A stretch of DNA of 64,000 nucleotides from Ramlibacter montanisoli (GCF_013087525.1 NZ_JABFCS010000001.1:3348001-3412000); one strand, 5' to 3'. Counted from the first letter of the stretch, positions 37,401-48,470 are shown. The notes: a model not told the origin generated them from the sequence alone. A program made the numbers and translations.

Positions 37401-40400
37401 ATGCCGATGCGCAGCGTGCCGATCACCTTGACCTGCTCGTCGCGCGCCGGCGCGGCGTCGACGGGCTCGGTCGCCGCGGCGGGCTTGAGCGCTTTCGCGG
37501 GGGCGGCGGGCTGCGGGTCGATCTCGAAGGTGAAGTCGTCCAGCGATGCCATCGGCATCTCCGGCATCGCGGCCCTCGCGCCCGCGGCGGCGGGGCCGGC
37601 CACGGCGGACAGGCTGGAGAAGTCGATGCCGGCGATCTCCACCGGCGCTTCGGGCAAGCCGGCCTGCGGCGGGATCGGGGCGTCGAGGTCCATCCGGGGC
37701 AGGATGGCCGTGTTCCCCAGGTGCTCCTCCAGTTCCCCGTCCAGCGCGAAAGCGGCGGGGACCTGGGACGGCGGGCGCACGTTGGGCACCTCGCCCTTGG
37801 GCAGGACGCTGGTGTTGCCGAAGGCGGCGAATTCGGACGGCAGCTCGTCGAGGCTGATTTCGGCGGCTTCGGTGGCGGCGGCGCGTTCGAGCTCGGGCTC
37901 GGCGAGCGGCGCTTCCAGGTCGAGTTCGAAGACCGGCAGGTCGGCCGCCGGCGCAGCGGCAGGCGCTTCCAGGTCGAGCGTGAAGGCGGCGTCCGGTGCA
38001 TCGAGCTCGAGCGCCGGTGCATCGAGTTCGAGCGCCGGCGCTTCCGCCGGAGCCCCCAGCGTGATCTCTTCCACCGGACCTTCGCCGGTGTCCAGCGCCA
38101 TCAGCGTGGACAGGATGGCGGCGTCCTGCGCCGGCGCTTCCAGCACCGGTGCGGCCTCTTCGGTGGCGGCGGGGGCGGCCTCGGCAGGCAGCGCGATCGC
38201 CACCAGGCGCTGTTCCGTGCGCATGGCTTCGGCCGGGCCGCGGAAGATCGAGGCCTTCCACGCCATGTCGGTGCCGGCGGCGATGTCGGCGATCCAGCGG
38301 CCGAAGCCGTTCAAGGCTTCGGTCGACAGCGCGCGCAGGTCGTCGCTGGCGGGCTTCTGGTCGGCCAGCCAGGTGTTGAGCACCTGCTCGAGCGACCAAG
38401 CCGCCTCGCCGAACTCGTTCAGCTTCACCATGCGGGAGCTGCCCTTGAGCGTGTGGAAGGCGCGGCGCAGCGTGGTCATCTCCGCCACGTCCTTGGGGTT
38501 CTCGGCCAGCGCCTGCAGGGCGTTCAGGCCGTTGCCCACCACTTCGCGCGCTTCCTCCAGGAAGATCTCGCGCAGTTCGTCGTCGCCGTCGTCGTCGTCC
38601 GCTGCAGCGGACGCAGCGGGGGCGGGAGCGGCCACCGGCTTGACCACTGGTGCCGCCGGCTTGGCCACCGGTGCACTCGCGGCGGCCGGGGCAGCGGGCG
38701 TGAGCTCCAGCGACGGCAATTCCAGGGCCGGCAGTTCCGGGGCGGCGGGCGCGGGCTTCGCCTGCGGCGCGGCCACCGGCGTGAATTCCATTGCGGCGAC
38801 GGCCGCCTCGTTGCGCGGCACCGCGGGCACGTCCGCGCGGCCCATCAGCGGCTTGAGTTCGCCGTGCACATCGTCCCAGACGAACAGCTTCTTGGCCAGC
38901 GTCGGCTGGTAGTTCAGCATGTCGATCAGGAAACCGAGAGCGCCGAGGTTGACGCCCAGCTTGTCGAAGGTGCCGGCGGCGCGCGCCTTCTCTTCCTCGA
39001 CTTCGGTGGTGATGATGTTCTCGACCGTCTCGCGCATGCGCATGACGGCCTGCGAGGCCTGGTCCAGGCCCAGCACCGACAGCACGCCGCGCATCTGCGC
39101 CAGGAAGCCCGGCGCGTCGCGCAGCGGGCCCTTGTCGGAAGGATTGCGGAAGAACTGGTCCAGCAGCTTTTCCAGCTCGCCCATGGTGCCGCGCAGTTCG
39201 CCGACCACGCTGCCCATGGTCTGCTTGTCGCTCACGCGCCGGTACAGGTCCTCGACCCAGTGCTCCAGCGGCTCGGGATGGCCGCCCTGCACCACCTTCT
39301 TCAGGCGTTCGGCCAGGCGCTGGGTGCGATCGGCCAGCTGCTGGTCGTTGGGATCCAGGTCCTGGAAGGCGGCTTCCAGGTACAGAACCGCGGTCGCGAC
39401 TTCCATCCCGAGCTCGGCGCTCGGCGCCTTGTTGCCCTTGACGACGGACTCGATCGCCCCGGCCAGGGCCTGCGTGAGCGGCTGGCTGGCGGGGTAGAGC
39501 TTCACCAGCGTGTCGCACAGGGCGTTGAACTGGTCGCCCACGCCCTTGACCTTGTGCGCCTCGCCGCCCGACAGCGCGGACCAGGTCTCCTTGCAGGCGG
39601 CGATGCGCTTGCGCAGCTGCGACAGCAGCAGCGGGTCGAAGCGGCCGAAGGGGCTGGTGGCGTAGTCCACCGGCTTGAAGTTGGCGAGGCCGTAGCCCTG
39701 GCGCACCGCGACCAGCGCCGGCGCGGCGGCCGGATCCGCGGGCACCGCCTGCGCGCAGAAGAACACGAGGTCCTCGGCCAGCCGGTCGGAGACGCTCAGG
39801 TCGCCCTTGGCGAGCGAGGCGTACTGCAGCAGCACGCGCGAGGCGGCGCGCTTGACGTACACGTCGGCGGGCAGCAGGCCCAGCGCGATCGCCTCGAAGT
39901 AGCCGGCGGCCACCTTCCAGAACACGCGCGGTTCGCGCGCTTCCTGCGAGCCGGCCAGGCCCAGGCTCACCTGCGCGAGTTCCTTGCCGGCGCCAGCGTC
40001 GGCGGACTTGACGATGCGCAGCACGGACTGGTCCATGCGAGAGCGCACGGCGGGGTCGTAGGCGAGGGCCTGCGCGGGCACCGGCGCCTGGAAGTCGTTC
40101 CAGCGGAAGTCCAGGCCCCACAGGTCGGCGGGATGGATGCGGTCGGCGCCGGTGAGGTCCTGCACGTCCTTGTACTGGACGAACAGCGACAGCGGCGACA
40201 CGTTCTTGCCGCCCAGCAGGGCCTCGAGGTATTCGGTCAGCGCGAAGCCGGCGCGTTCCACCTTGGCGGCGGCCGCCTCGGTGCACAGCTCGGGACGCTC
40301 GATGAACTTCTGCGCCGCCGCTTCCATGCTGCGCAGGATGCGCGCCGGCGCCGCCAGCCCCACCATCTCCAGCGCACCCACGGCCTGGTGCATGTGCTGG

Positions 40401-40585
40401 CGCGCGATGCGCAGGTGGCCGTTGTCGACGTTGGTGAGGTCCTCCCCGCGGGCCTGCGCGGCGTCGCGCACGAAGCGGCGCAGCGCGGACGAGGCGGACT
40501 CGAGGGACTTGCGCAGTTCGTCCAGCACCCAGGCCAATGGGCCCAGGTCGTTTTGCGCCAGATCGATTTCTTGGGCTGCTTGCAT
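34406..40585 (-). CDS. chpA: ChpA-type hybrid chemosensory kinase with several Hpt domains
   Basis: 2059 residues, within the range of ChpA proteins of pilus (Chp) chemosensory systems. A degenerate N-terminal Hpt-like bundle (AQEIDLAQNDLGPLAWVLD onward) is followed by histidine phosphotransfer sites FHTLKGSS (His about 711), WAHALAGSS (about 1103) and LHTLKGSA (about 1295). The CheA-type kinase core has HLLRNCVAHGVETPDRR (about 1628), DDGAGLDIVRIREKA and GRGIGMDVV (about 1720). Then come a CheW-like domain and a C-terminal receiver (VVDDSITVRR, phospho-acceptor in SDIEMPRMDG about 1986). It phosphorylates PilG and PilH to control twitching motility and cAMP-linked surface responses. Unlike many other genes here it shows no frame break in 6.2 kb. 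Confidence 0.95.
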   Translation of the reverse strand: MQAAQEIDLAQNDLGPLAWVLDELRKSLESASSALRRFVRDAAQARGEDLTNVDNGHLRIARQHMHQAVGALEMVGLAAPARILRSMEAAAQKFIERPELCTEAAAAKVERAGFALTEYLEALLGGKNVSPLSLFVQYKDVQDLTGADRIHPADLWGLDFRWNDFQAPVPAQALAYDPAVRSRMDQSVLRIVKSADAGAGKELAQVSLGLAGSQEAREPRVFWKVAAGYFEAIALGLLPADVYVKRAASRVLLQYASLAKGDLSVSDRLAEDLVFFCAQAVPADPAAAPALVAVRQGYGLANFKPVDYATSPFGRFDPLLLSQLRKRIAACKETWSALSGGEAHKVKGVGDQFNALCDTLVKLYPASQPLTQALAGAIESVVKGNKAPSAELGMEVATAVLYLEAAFQDLDPNDQQLADRTQRLAERLKKVVQGGHPEPLEHWVEDLYRRVSDKQTMGSVVGELRGTMGELEKLLDQFFRNPSDKGPLRDAPGFLAQMRGVLSVLGLDQASQAVMRMRETVENIITTEVEEEKARAAGTFDKLGVNLGALGFLIDMLNYQPTLAKKLFVWDDVHGELKPLMGRADVPAVPRNEAAVAAMEFTPVAAPQAKPAPAAPELPALELPSLELTPAAPAAASAPVAKPAAPVVKPVAAPAPAASAAADDDDGDDELREIFLEEAREVVGNGLNALQALAENPKDVAEMTTLRRAFHTLKGSSRMVKLNEFGEAAWSLEQVLNTWLADQKPASDDLRALSTEALNGFGRWIADIAAGTDMAWKASIFRGPAEAMRTEQRLVAIALPAEAAPAATEEAAPVLEAPAQDAAILSTLMALDTGEGPVEEITLGAPAEAPALELDAPALELDAPDAAFTLDLEAPAAAPAADLPVFELDLEAPLAEPELERAAATEAAEISLDELPSEFAAFGNTSVLPKGEVPNVRPPSQVPAAFALDGELEEHLGNTAILPRMDLDAPIPPQAGLPEAPVEIAGIDFSSLSAVAGPAAAGARAAMPEMPMASLDDFTFEIDPQPAAPAKALKPAAATEPVDAAPARDEQVKVIGTLRIGIPLYNVYLNEADEWSRRLATEVSEWALEMNQRVPDSTVGWAHALAGSSATVGFQALSDIARALEGALQHTQSLANGTPQHARTFTGAAEEVRRLLHQFAAGFLKEPDARLLQELHALKDAEGEPRADTPEEISISGFADLDFSARPAPAPARPVAQTPIARPATLVQPAAQRASLVKVDHEEELDVVDAIDPDLFPIFEEEAAELMPALGGALRAWANHPGQREPRDQVLRALHTLKGSARLAGALQLGELAHRMESEVEYLGHDDIHVADIEALLQRFDSMQGRFDTLRATGGFAPAEAPVAAPAPSAAPVQAKAPAAQPAPARPVEPIRVQEQAAVQQPQAVPTVHVAASAPAMPTRTAIAMPVQTSVTTARQSANQAVRVRSQLLDRLVSQAGEVMITRSRLESELKQLRGSLGDLTGNLDRLRSQLREIEVQAESQMQSRMAQAKDTAAGFDPLEFDRFTRVQELTRLMAESVNDVATVQRNIHRVVEATEDDLIAQARQTRELQRDLLRTRMVEFEGISDRLYRVVRLAAKESAKQVKLDIVGGSIEMDRGVLDRMTPAFEHLLRNCVAHGVETPDRRAAAGKDANGTITIVVKQEGNDVSVEFQDDGAGLDIVRIREKAIQQGLITPQQQLTEGDAANLIFLPGFSTAQQVTELAGRGIGMDVVRAEVNALGGRIETTTQQGRGTSFKLVLPLTTAVTQVVMVRSGKLAVGVPANLVELVRRGSQKEVQQAYNAGTFEFAGEQLPFFWSGALLQSSPRSNEPQTKTLPVVIFRSAAQRVAVHVDEVLGNQEVVVKNLGPQMSRLPGLAGMTVLASGAVVLIYNPVALAQVYGAQARALGADHASPDVLGEGAVRVITPSAPVPAAPAVPLVLVVDDSITVRRVTQRLLTREGYRVALAADGLQALERLAEELPSVVLSDIEMPRMDGFDLARNIRGDARLAHLPIVMITSRIAEKHREHAKELGVNHYLGKPYSEEELMSLVKHYCTQAVAA

Positions 40586-40646
40586 TGAGTGTTCCGTCTG
40601 CTGCGCGCTGCGTGGGGGCCTCGTGCCTGCTGCCCCCTCTCGTCCG

Positions 40647-42899
40647 TTACGCGATCTTGAACCGCGACACCGACTGGCGCAGTTCTTCGGCCATGCGGGT
40701 CAGTTCACGAACCTGCTGCGCCGTCGACCGGGTGCCTTCACCGGTCTGCTCGGTCACCGCGAAAATGTGCTGGATGTTGCCGGCCACCACGTTGGCCGAT
40801 TCGGCTTCCTTGGAAGCGGAGTGCGAGATCTGCTCGATCAGCTCGGCGAGCCGGCGCGACACCTGGTCGATCTCGGTCAGCGCCGTACCCGCGTTGTCCG
40901 ACAGCTTGGCCCCTTCCACCACGCCCTGCGTCGAGCGTTCCATGGCGGCCACGGCGTCCTGCGTGTCGGTCTGAATCGCCTTCACCAGCGCCGAGATCTG
41001 GCGCGTGGCGTCCGCGGAGCGTTCGGCCAGGCGCTGCACTTCCTCCGCCACCACCGAGAAGCCGCGTCCCGCTTCACCGGCCGACGCGGCCTGGATGGCG
41101 GCGTTCAGGGCCAGCACGTTCGTCTGTTCGGTAATGTCGGAAATCAGTTCGGTGATTTCGCCGATCTCCTGCGAGGACTCGCCCAGCCGCTTGATCCGCT
41201 TGGAGGTGTCCTGGATCTGGTCGCGGATGGCGTTCATGCCGCCGATGGCGTTCTGCACGGCCTGCAGGCCCGACTCGGCGGCCCTCAGGGATTGCCGCGC
41301 GACCTGCGCCGATTCCTGCGCCTGGCCGGCCACCGTGTTGATGCGGCCCGCCATGTCCAGCACCGACTGGCCGGTTTCGCGAATTTCGCGCAGCTGCTCG
41401 GTCGAGGCCGCCAGCAGTTCGGTCGAGGTGCTTTCCACCTGCGCCGTCGTCTGCGCCACCTTGGTGGCCGTGTTCTGCACGGCGCCCACCAGCTGGCGAA
41501 GTTCTTCCACCGTGTAGTTCACCGAGTCGGCGATGGCGCCGGTGATGTCCTCGGTCACGGTCGCTTCCTGCGTCAGGTCGCCTTCGGCCACCGACTGCAG
41601 TTCGTTCATCAGGCGAAGAATGGCGGCCTGGTTGGCGTCGTTCACGCGCTTGGCTTCCTGCTCCTGGCGCTCGGCTTCCTGGCGCTGCGATTCGGCGCGT
41701 TCCTGGCGCGAGCGCGAATCCTGCAGCTGCACGTAGGCGAGGCCGAAGGCGCAGGCGATGGCGAACAGGGCGGCGCCGCCGAGGAACAGCAGCGCGGTGA
41801 GGCCCAGGCCGGTCTGCGCGGACAGCTTGCCCTGCAGGTCTTCCAGCGAGCGGCGCAGCGGCTCGGAGTCGGCAATGATCGATGCCTGCGCTTCGCGCGC
41901 GGACACCAGGCCCTGCAGGTTGCCCAGGATGGCGCCTGCCTGCGTGCGGGTCTGTTCGTACAGCTTCAGCAGCGCGTCCAGGCGCTCACGGGTCTGTTCG
42001 TCCTTGGAGCCGGCCAGGCGCAGCTCCGGGCTGCCGTCCATGAGGCCCTGCGCGATCTCCTTGAAGGAGTTCAGGTCCTTGCCCAGCAGGAACACGGCCT
42101 CGGGCGACACGCCTTCCATGGTCAGGAATTCGTTGGCGGACTTGCCGATACGCTGCGTCAGCATCACCAGCTGGCCGGCGGCGGAGATCTCGGCCGGGTT
42201 GGCGTTCTGCTGCAGCTTGAGCGAGGACACCGTCTCGGCGATTTCCAGCAGGTCGGAAGACTGGCGGTTGATGGTGCGCAGGGCGGTGCCCACCTGCGTC
42301 AGGATCTTCTGCTGGTTCAGCACGGTCTGCGCGTTCTTCTCGGCGCGCTGCATCAGCGGGATGATCTTTTCCAGGTCGGCCTGCAGGTCCTGCGAGACCG
42401 GGGCCAGGCGCAGGTTGCTGTCGCCGGCCTGCAGGCCGCGCACGGTCTGCGCCAGCACCACGGCCGATTCCTTCACGTCCGGGAAGGCCTGCGGCGAACC
42501 GATCAGGGCCTGCGACACCGACTTGGCCAGGCGCTGCGACTGCATCAGCGAGTTACCGGTACCGGCCACCTGCTGCGCGACCTTGTCCGCCTGGTTCACC
42601 GCGAAGATGGCCACCGAGCCCAGCACCACCAGGGACAGGGACAGCAGCGTGAACAGCACCCGCTGGTGGGTCGCGGTGGTCCGCCGACCGAGCAGCGGTA
42701 CCGAGATCAGCTCCGCCTGGTCCACTTCCTCGGTGACCGAGTCGTCGCCGATCGTGCTTTCGTTCTGCGTGCTGCCTGCCTCGATGCTGGCCGTGGACGG
42801 GTCCGGGGCACCGAGGCTGAGCTCCTGCGTCACCGAGGGATCGGCTTCGTCGGACGGCTTCTTGCCGAACAGGTTCTTCAGGGAAAAGGACGCGGACAT
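40647..42899 (-). CDS. pilJ: Type IV pilus methyl-accepting chemotaxis protein PilJ
   Basis: 750 residues. A cytoplasmic N-terminal tail rich in Asp, Glu, Ser and Thr (about residues 1-75) precedes a helix [20 protein letters not shown]. Two periplasmic PilJ modules follow ([18 protein letters not shown] and [17 protein letters not shown]), then a second helix near 350, a HAMP-like linker and the signalling hairpin [20 protein letters not shown] near 590. It is the receptor that feeds pilus-contact signals to the ChpA kinase. The long acidic N-tail before the first helix is longer than usual for this family and worth noting. Confidence 0.93.
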   Translation of the reverse strand: MSASFSLKNLFGKKPSDEADPSVTQELSLGAPDPSTASIEAGSTQNESTIGDDSVTEEVDQAELISVPLLGRRTTATHQRVLFTLLSLSLVVLGSVAIFAVNQADKVAQQVAGTGNSLMQSQRLAKSVSQALIGSPQAFPDVKESAVVLAQTVRGLQAGDSNLRLAPVSQDLQADLEKIIPLMQRAEKNAQTVLNQQKILTQVGTALRTINRQSSDLLEIAETVSSLKLQQNANPAEISAAGQLVMLTQRIGKSANEFLTMEGVSPEAVFLLGKDLNSFKEIAQGLMDGSPELRLAGSKDEQTRERLDALLKLYEQTRTQAGAILGNLQGLVSAREAQASIIADSEPLRRSLEDLQGKLSAQTGLGLTALLFLGGAALFAIACAFGLAYVQLQDSRSRQERAESQRQEAERQEQEAKRVNDANQAAILRLMNELQSVAEGDLTQEATVTEDITGAIADSVNYTVEELRQLVGAVQNTATKVAQTTAQVESTSTELLAASTEQLREIRETGQSVLDMAGRINTVAGQAQESAQVARQSLRAAESGLQAVQNAIGGMNAIRDQIQDTSKRIKRLGESSQEIGEITELISDITEQTNVLALNAAIQAASAGEAGRGFSVVAEEVQRLAERSADATRQISALVKAIQTDTQDAVAAMERSTQGVVEGAKLSDNAGTALTEIDQVSRRLAELIEQISHSASKEAESANVVAGNIQHIFAVTEQTGEGTRSTAQQVRELTRMAEELRQSVSRFKIA

Positions 42900-42920
42900 G
42901 GTGGTGCCTTCGGGAGAGGT

Positions 42921-43451
42921 CTAAGCGCTGATGCTCAGGAATTGCGGTTGTTGCGACAGGGCCTGCAGGTTGATTTCCTGCCAGTACGCGCCGCTGGCAT
43001 CGGTGTAGCCGCTGCCGAAGTAATCCGGCGCCCCCTCGGGGGCGTCGCTGGAGGACGTGAAGGCGTCCGTGTTGCGCAGGCCGGCGAGCCGGTCGATCAG
43101 CAGGGCGCAGTTGATTTCCAGCAGCTGGTTCAGCGCCACCAGGCGCGACTCCGCGCGGCCGGCATCGGAGCGTTGCGCCGGCGCGCGGCCGCTGACGAAG
43201 CTGGCCAGGTCGACCACGCCGTACAGGCCGCCGCGCAGGTTGGCGACGCCGAGGAACCAGTTCTGCGTGTAGGGCACCGCCTGCGGGGCGGCGTACGGGA
43301 AGATCTCGCCGGCCTGGCTGAGCGGGAACAGGTACTTGCTGCCGGCGGACTCCACGGCGAGCCAGCCCGCCTGCACACCCTCGGTGCGGGCGGCCTGGAG
43401 CCGGCTGGCCAGCCGGCTTTGCAGCTCGCGGAGGGCTTCGCGGTTGGCCAT
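42921..43451 (-). CDS. pilI: CheW-like adaptor PilI
   Basis: 176 residues from ATG 43451. CheW fold with SAGSKYLFPLSQAGEIFPY, PYTQNWFLGVANLRGGLYGV near residue 65 and VVDLASFVSG. It couples the PilJ receptor to the ChpA kinase. It lies between pilH and pilJ in the standard operon order, 21 bases before pilJ. Confidence 0.92.
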   Translation of the reverse strand: MANREALRELQSRLASRLQAARTEGVQAGWLAVESAGSKYLFPLSQAGEIFPYAAPQAVPYTQNWFLGVANLRGGLYGVVDLASFVSGRAPAQRSDAGRAESRLVALNQLLEINCALLIDRLAGLRNTDAFTSSSDAPEGAPDYFGSGYTDASGAYWQEINLQALSQQPQFLSISA

Positions 43452-43477
43452 GGGAAGGTACTGCTAGCGGCCGCCGT

Positions 43478-43843
43478 TCAACCCAGGGCCTTGATCTTGG
43501 CCATGAGTTCGGCGGCATCGACCGGTTTGGTGATGTAGTCGCGTGCGCCCTGGCGCATGCCCCACACCCGGTCGGTTTCCTGGTTCTTGCTGGTGCACAT
43601 GATGATCGGCACGTCGGCGTACAGCGGGTCGCGCGTGATGGCGCGCGTCAGCTGGAAGCCGTTCTGGCCGGGCATCACCACGTCCATCAGGATCAGGTCG
43701 GGCTTGTCCTCGCCGAGGCGGCGGAACGCGTCCTCCGCGCTCTCGGCGGTCTTGACGGAAAAGCCGTTCTTCTGCAGCAGGTCCGTCATGAACATCAGCT
43801 CGGTCTTGGAATCGTCGACAACGAGCACTTTGCGGATGGCCAT
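43478..43843 (-). CDS. pilH: Response regulator PilH
   Basis: 121 residues, a lone receiver domain. VLVVDDSKTELMFM at the start, the phospho-acceptor aspartate in ILMDVVMPGQNGFQL near residue 52, the switch threonine in IIMCTSKNQETDRVW and the conserved lysine in ARDYITKPVDAAEL. In Pseudomonas PilH opposes or drains phosphate from PilG and favours pilus retraction control by PilU. Twelve bases separate it from pilG. Confidence 0.93.
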   Translation of the reverse strand: MAIRKVLVVDDSKTELMFMTDLLQKNGFSVKTAESAEDAFRRLGEDKPDLILMDVVMPGQNGFQLTRAITRDPLYADVPIIMCTSKNQETDRVWGMRQGARDYITKPVDAAELMAKIKALG

Positions 43844-43855
43844 GGCATCTCTCCT

Positions 43856-44236
43856 TTATTTCGCCGTGCCGAACTGCTGCACCGTCTGCAGCAGCTGGTC
43901 TTTCGTGAAGGGTTTGGTCAGGTAGTCCTGCGAGCCGACCATGCGGCCGCGGGCCTTGTCGAAGACGCCGTCCTTGGAGGACAGCATGACGACGGGAACC
44001 GACGAGAACTTGGCGTTGCGCTTGATGATCGCGCAGGTCTGGTAGCCGTCCAGGCGAGGCATCAGGATGTCGCAGAAGATCAGGTTGGGCTCGTAGTCGT
44101 TGACCTTGGACAGGGCGTCAAAGCCGTCCTCGGCCAGCATCACCTCGTGGCCGCCCTGCTTCAGGAAGATCTCCGCACTGCGCCGGATGGTGTTGCTGTC
44201 ATCGATCACCAACACCTTCAATCCAGTGGTGCTCAC
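43856..44236 (-). CDS. pilG: Response regulator PilG
   Basis: 126 residues, single receiver domain. KVLVIDDSNTIRRSAEIFLK near the start, phospho-acceptor aspartate in FCDILMPRLDGYQTC near residue 57, VVMLSSKDGVFDKAR and SQDYLTKPFTKDQLL. PilG promotes pilus extension and, in Pseudomonas, adenylate-cyclase activation. First gene of the pilG-pilH-pilI-pilJ-chpA operon, 78 bases downstream of a rubredoxin gene in the same direction. Confidence 0.94.
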   Translation of the reverse strand: MSTTGLKVLVIDDSNTIRRSAEIFLKQGGHEVMLAEDGFDALSKVNDYEPNLIFCDILMPRLDGYQTCAIIKRNAKFSSVPVVMLSSKDGVFDKARGRMVGSQDYLTKPFTKDQLLQTVQQFGTAK

Positions 44237-44314
44237 TTGACGCGCTCCTCAACTTGTAACTTCTCAAGGTGCGGCATCCCTCGGAAGAGTCCCAACGCCG
44301 CGTTTTTTGTTGCT

Positions 44315-44488
44315 TCAGATCTGGACCATCTCGAAGTCTTCCTTGCGTGCCCCGCATTCGGGGCAGGTCCAGTTCATGGGCACTTGGTCCCAGGGTGTTC
44401 CCGGGGCGATTCCATGTTCCGGAGCGCCTGCGGATTCGTCATAAATCCACCCGCAAATCAGACACATCCAGGTTTTGCTTTCAGTCAC
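44315..44488 (-). CDS. Rubredoxin
   Basis: 57 residues from GTG 44488. A stop codon two codons upstream in the same frame makes this GTG the only usable start. The one-iron site is complete: CLICGWIYDE (Cys 9 and 12) and TCPECGARKEDFEMV (Cys 42 and 45), with the GIAPGTPWDQVP core between. Rubredoxins carry single electrons, for example to alkane hydroxylases or oxygen-scavenging enzymes. It lies just upstream of pilG on the same strand and divergent from thiD. This order recurs in betaproteobacteria. The short length explains why ORF filters miss it. Confidence 0.92.
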   Translation of the reverse strand: MTESKTWMCLICGWIYDESAGAPEHGIAPGTPWDQVPMNWTCPECGARKEDFEMVQI

Positions 44489-44506
44489 AGCTTAAGGGGC
44501 CTTCGA

Positions 44507-44526
44507 ATAGAATGCAACGATTCTAT
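44507..44526. promoter_or_regulatory. Inverted repeat between rubredoxin and thiD
   Basis: ATAGAAT, six-base spacer GCAACG, ATTCTAT: perfect seven-base arms in the 92-base gap between divergent genes. Each arm contains TAGAAT on one strand, a one-mismatch -10 box, so this could be two divergent promoters sharing one site or an operator. No regulator is adjacent. Confidence 0.45.
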
Positions 44527-44580
44527 CTAGGCCGGTTGATTAAGCTCAGTCGAGGGCGCGCCAGGCAGATTCACCGGGCC

Positions 44581-45510
44581 ATGACTAATTCCACACCTAT
44601 CGAGACCCTCCCCGCCGAACCCGAAGGCGAGGACCAGGGACCCGCATGCGTGCTGGTGTTCAACGCGAGCGACCCGAGCGGCGCCGGCGGACTGGCCGCC
44701 GACATCACCGCGATCGCATCCGTGGGCGCACATCCGCTGCCCATCGTCACCGGCGCGTACGTGCGCGACACCGGCGAGGTGTTCGACCATTTCGCCTTCG
44801 ACGAGGACGCGGTCTCCGAGCAGGCGCGCACGATCCTCGAGGACGTGCCGGTGCAGGTGATCAAGGTCGGCTTCGTCGGCAGTCCCGAGAACCTGAGCAC
44901 CATCGCGGAGATCGCCGCGGACTATCCCGACGTGCCCGTGATCTCGTACGTGCCCTCGCTTTCGTGGTGGGACGAAGGCCCGACCGACCTGTACGAAGAC
45001 GCCTTCCGCGAGCTGATGCTGCCCCAGACAACCGTGTTGGTAGGAAACCACAGCACGCTCTGGCGCTGGCTGTTGCCGGACTGGAACAACGAGCGCAGCC
45101 CCACCGCGCGCGACCTCGCCAAGGCCGCCTCGGAGATGGGCGTGCCCTACACGCTGGTGACCGGCGTGCCGCTGCCCGACCAGTTCGTCGAGAACGTGCT
45201 GGCCACGCCGCAGACGGTGCTGGCCAGCGAGAAGTTCGAGCGCTTCGACGCGGTGTTCGCCGGTGCCGGCGACACGCTGTCGGCGGCGCTCGCCGCCCTG
45301 GTCGCCGGTGGCGCCGACCTGGCGGCCGCGGCCAGCGAAGCGCTGGCCTACCTGGACCGCTGCCTCGACGGCGGCTTCCGCCCGGGCATGGGCCACGTCG
45401 TCCCCGACCGGATGTTCTGGGCGCAGCCCGCGGAAGCCGACGACGAGGACGGCGACGACAACGGCGCCCCACCTGCCTTCGACCTTCCCGCCCATGACAC
45501 CAAACATTGA
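44581..45510 (+). CDS. thiD: Hydroxymethylpyrimidine/phosphomethylpyrimidine kinase-like protein
   Basis: 309 residues from ATG 44581. Ribokinase-fold features are [21 protein letters not shown] near residues 24-44, [14 protein letters not shown], and the anion-hole [19 protein letters not shown] near 230, where the catalytic aspartate sits. It phosphorylates HMP and HMP-phosphate for thiamine synthesis. It carries an acidic N-tail ([13 protein letters not shown]) and C-tail not typical of E. coli ThiD and belongs to a divergent betaproteobacterial group. It overlaps hemL by 17 bases. Confidence 0.85.
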   Translation: MTNSTPIETLPAEPEGEDQGPACVLVFNASDPSGAGGLAADITAIASVGAHPLPIVTGAYVRDTGEVFDHFAFDEDAVSEQARTILEDVPVQVIKVGFVGSPENLSTIAEIAADYPDVPVISYVPSLSWWDEGPTDLYEDAFRELMLPQTTVLVGNHSTLWRWLLPDWNNERSPTARDLAKAASEMGVPYTLVTGVPLPDQFVENVLATPQTVLASEKFERFDAVFAGAGDTLSAALAALVAGGADLAAAASEALAYLDRCLDGGFRPGMGHVVPDRMFWAQPAEADDEDGDDNGAPPAFDLPAHDTKH

Positions 45511-46798
45511 CAAGAACCAGCAGCTGTTCGACCGCGCCCGCGCGCTGATCCCCGGCGGCGTGAACTCGCCCGTGCGCGCCTTCCGCGCCGTCGGCGGCAC
45601 GCCCCGCTTCGTGCAGCGCGCGCAGGGCGCCTACTTCTGGGACGCCAACGGCCAGAAGTTCATCGACTACATCGGCTCCTGGGGTCCCATGATCCTGGGC
45701 CACGGCCACCCGCGCGTGCTGGAGGCGGTGCAGCAGGCGGTGCTGGAAGGCTTCTCCTACGGCGCGCCGACCGAGCGCGAGATCGAGCTGGCCGAGGAGA
45801 TCGCCAGGCACGTGCCTTCGGTGGAGATGGTGCGCCTGGTCAGCTCCGGCACCGAAGCCGCGATGAGCGCGATCCGCCTGGCGCGCGGCGCCACCGGCCG
45901 CAGCCGCATCATCAAGTTCGAGGGCTGCTACCACGGCCACGCCGACGCGCTGCTGGTGAAGGCCGGCTCCGGCCTGGCCACCTTCGGCCACCCGACTTCC
46001 GCCGGCGTGCCGCCCGAGGTGGTGCAGCACACCATGGTGCTGGAGTACAACAACATCCAGCAGCTGGAAGAGGCCTTCGCCACGCACGGCAAGGAACTCG
46101 CCTGCGTGATCATCGAGGCGATCGCGGGCAACATGAACTTCGTGCGCGCCAGCGTGCCCTTCATGAAGCGCTGCCGCGAGCTGTGCACGCAACACGGCGC
46201 GCTGCTGGTGTTCGACGAGGTGATGACCGGCTTCCGCGTGGCGCTGGGCGGCGCGCAGAGCGTCTACGCGCGGCAGATTCCCGGTTTCGCGCCCGACATG
46301 ACCGTCATGGGCAAGGTGATCGGCGGCGGCATGCCGCTGGCGGCCTTCGGCGGCCCGCGCGCGCTGATGGAACGGCTGGCTCCGCTGGGCCCGGTGTACC
46401 AGGCCGGCACCTTGTCCGGCAACCCGGTGGCGACGGCCTGCGGCCTGGCCACGCTCAAGGAAATCGCGCGTCCCGAGTTCTTCCCGGCGCTGGCGAAGAA
46501 GACGCAGTCGCTGGTCGAGGGCCTGAAGTCCGCGGCGTCCGAAGCGGGCCTGCCCTTCGCGGCCGATTGCGAGGGCGGCATGTTCGGCTTCTTCCTGCTG
46601 CCGCAGCTGCCGCAGAACTATCCGGCGGTGATGAAGAGCGACGCCCCGAAGTTCGGCAAGCTGTTCCACGGCCTGCTCGATCGCGGCGTGTACATCGCGC
46701 CGGCGCTGTACGAGGCAGGCTTCGTGAGCTGGGCGCACACCGATGCGGACATCGCGCAGACGTTGCAGGCGGCGCGGGAAGTGTTCAAGGCGCTGTGA
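45494..46798 (+). CDS. hemL: Glutamate-1-semialdehyde 2,1-aminomutase
   Basis: 434 residues, usual family length. Start [23 protein letters not shown]-related [15 protein letters not shown] near residue 57, substrate residues in [15 protein letters not shown] near 120, and the PLP lysine in [18 protein letters not shown] near 273. It converts glutamate-1-semialdehyde to 5-aminolevulinate for haem. Overlap with thiD suggests joint translation. It ends near the family A repeat that separates it from convergent purH. Confidence 0.95.
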   Translation: MTPNIDKNQQLFDRARALIPGGVNSPVRAFRAVGGTPRFVQRAQGAYFWDANGQKFIDYIGSWGPMILGHGHPRVLEAVQQAVLEGFSYGAPTEREIELAEEIARHVPSVEMVRLVSSGTEAAMSAIRLARGATGRSRIIKFEGCYHGHADALLVKAGSGLATFGHPTSAGVPPEVVQHTMVLEYNNIQQLEEAFATHGKELACVIIEAIAGNMNFVRASVPFMKRCRELCTQHGALLVFDEVMTGFRVALGGAQSVYARQIPGFAPDMTVMGKVIGGGMPLAAFGGPRALMERLAPLGPVYQAGTLSGNPVATACGLATLKEIARPEFFPALAKKTQSLVEGLKSAASEAGLPFAADCEGGMFGFFLLPQLPQNYPAVMKSDAPKFGKLFHGLLDRGVYIAPALYEAGFVSWAHTDADIAQTLQAAREVFKAL

Positions 46799-46807
46799 CG
46801 CGCCAGG

Positions 46808-46891
46808 CGTCGGGGTTCGGCTTCGCGCTCACCCCGACCTACGCGGCCCCCTGTAGGTCAGGGTGAGCGCGCGCAGCGCCGAACCCCGACG
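46808..46891. repeat. Intergenic repeat, family A, inverted pair
   Basis: Left arm 46808-46842 (CGTCGGGGTTCGG to CCCCGACCTAC) and right arm 46853-46891 (GTAGGTCAGGGTGAGC to CCGAACCCCGACG), reverse complements with few mismatches and a 10-base loop. It lies between the convergent hemL and purH and may serve both as a transcription end. Confidence 0.8.
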
Positions 46892-46899
46892 TTCCCGGC

Positions 46900-48470
<1,571 letters not shown>

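Noticed and set aside
34433..40588. A plus-strand open frame of about 2050 codons opposite chpA
   Set aside because: It mirrors a real gene in a high-GC sequence, where antisense frames stay open by codon bias. Its translation is Arg/His/Gly/Gln-rich with no domain, while chpA has full domain order.
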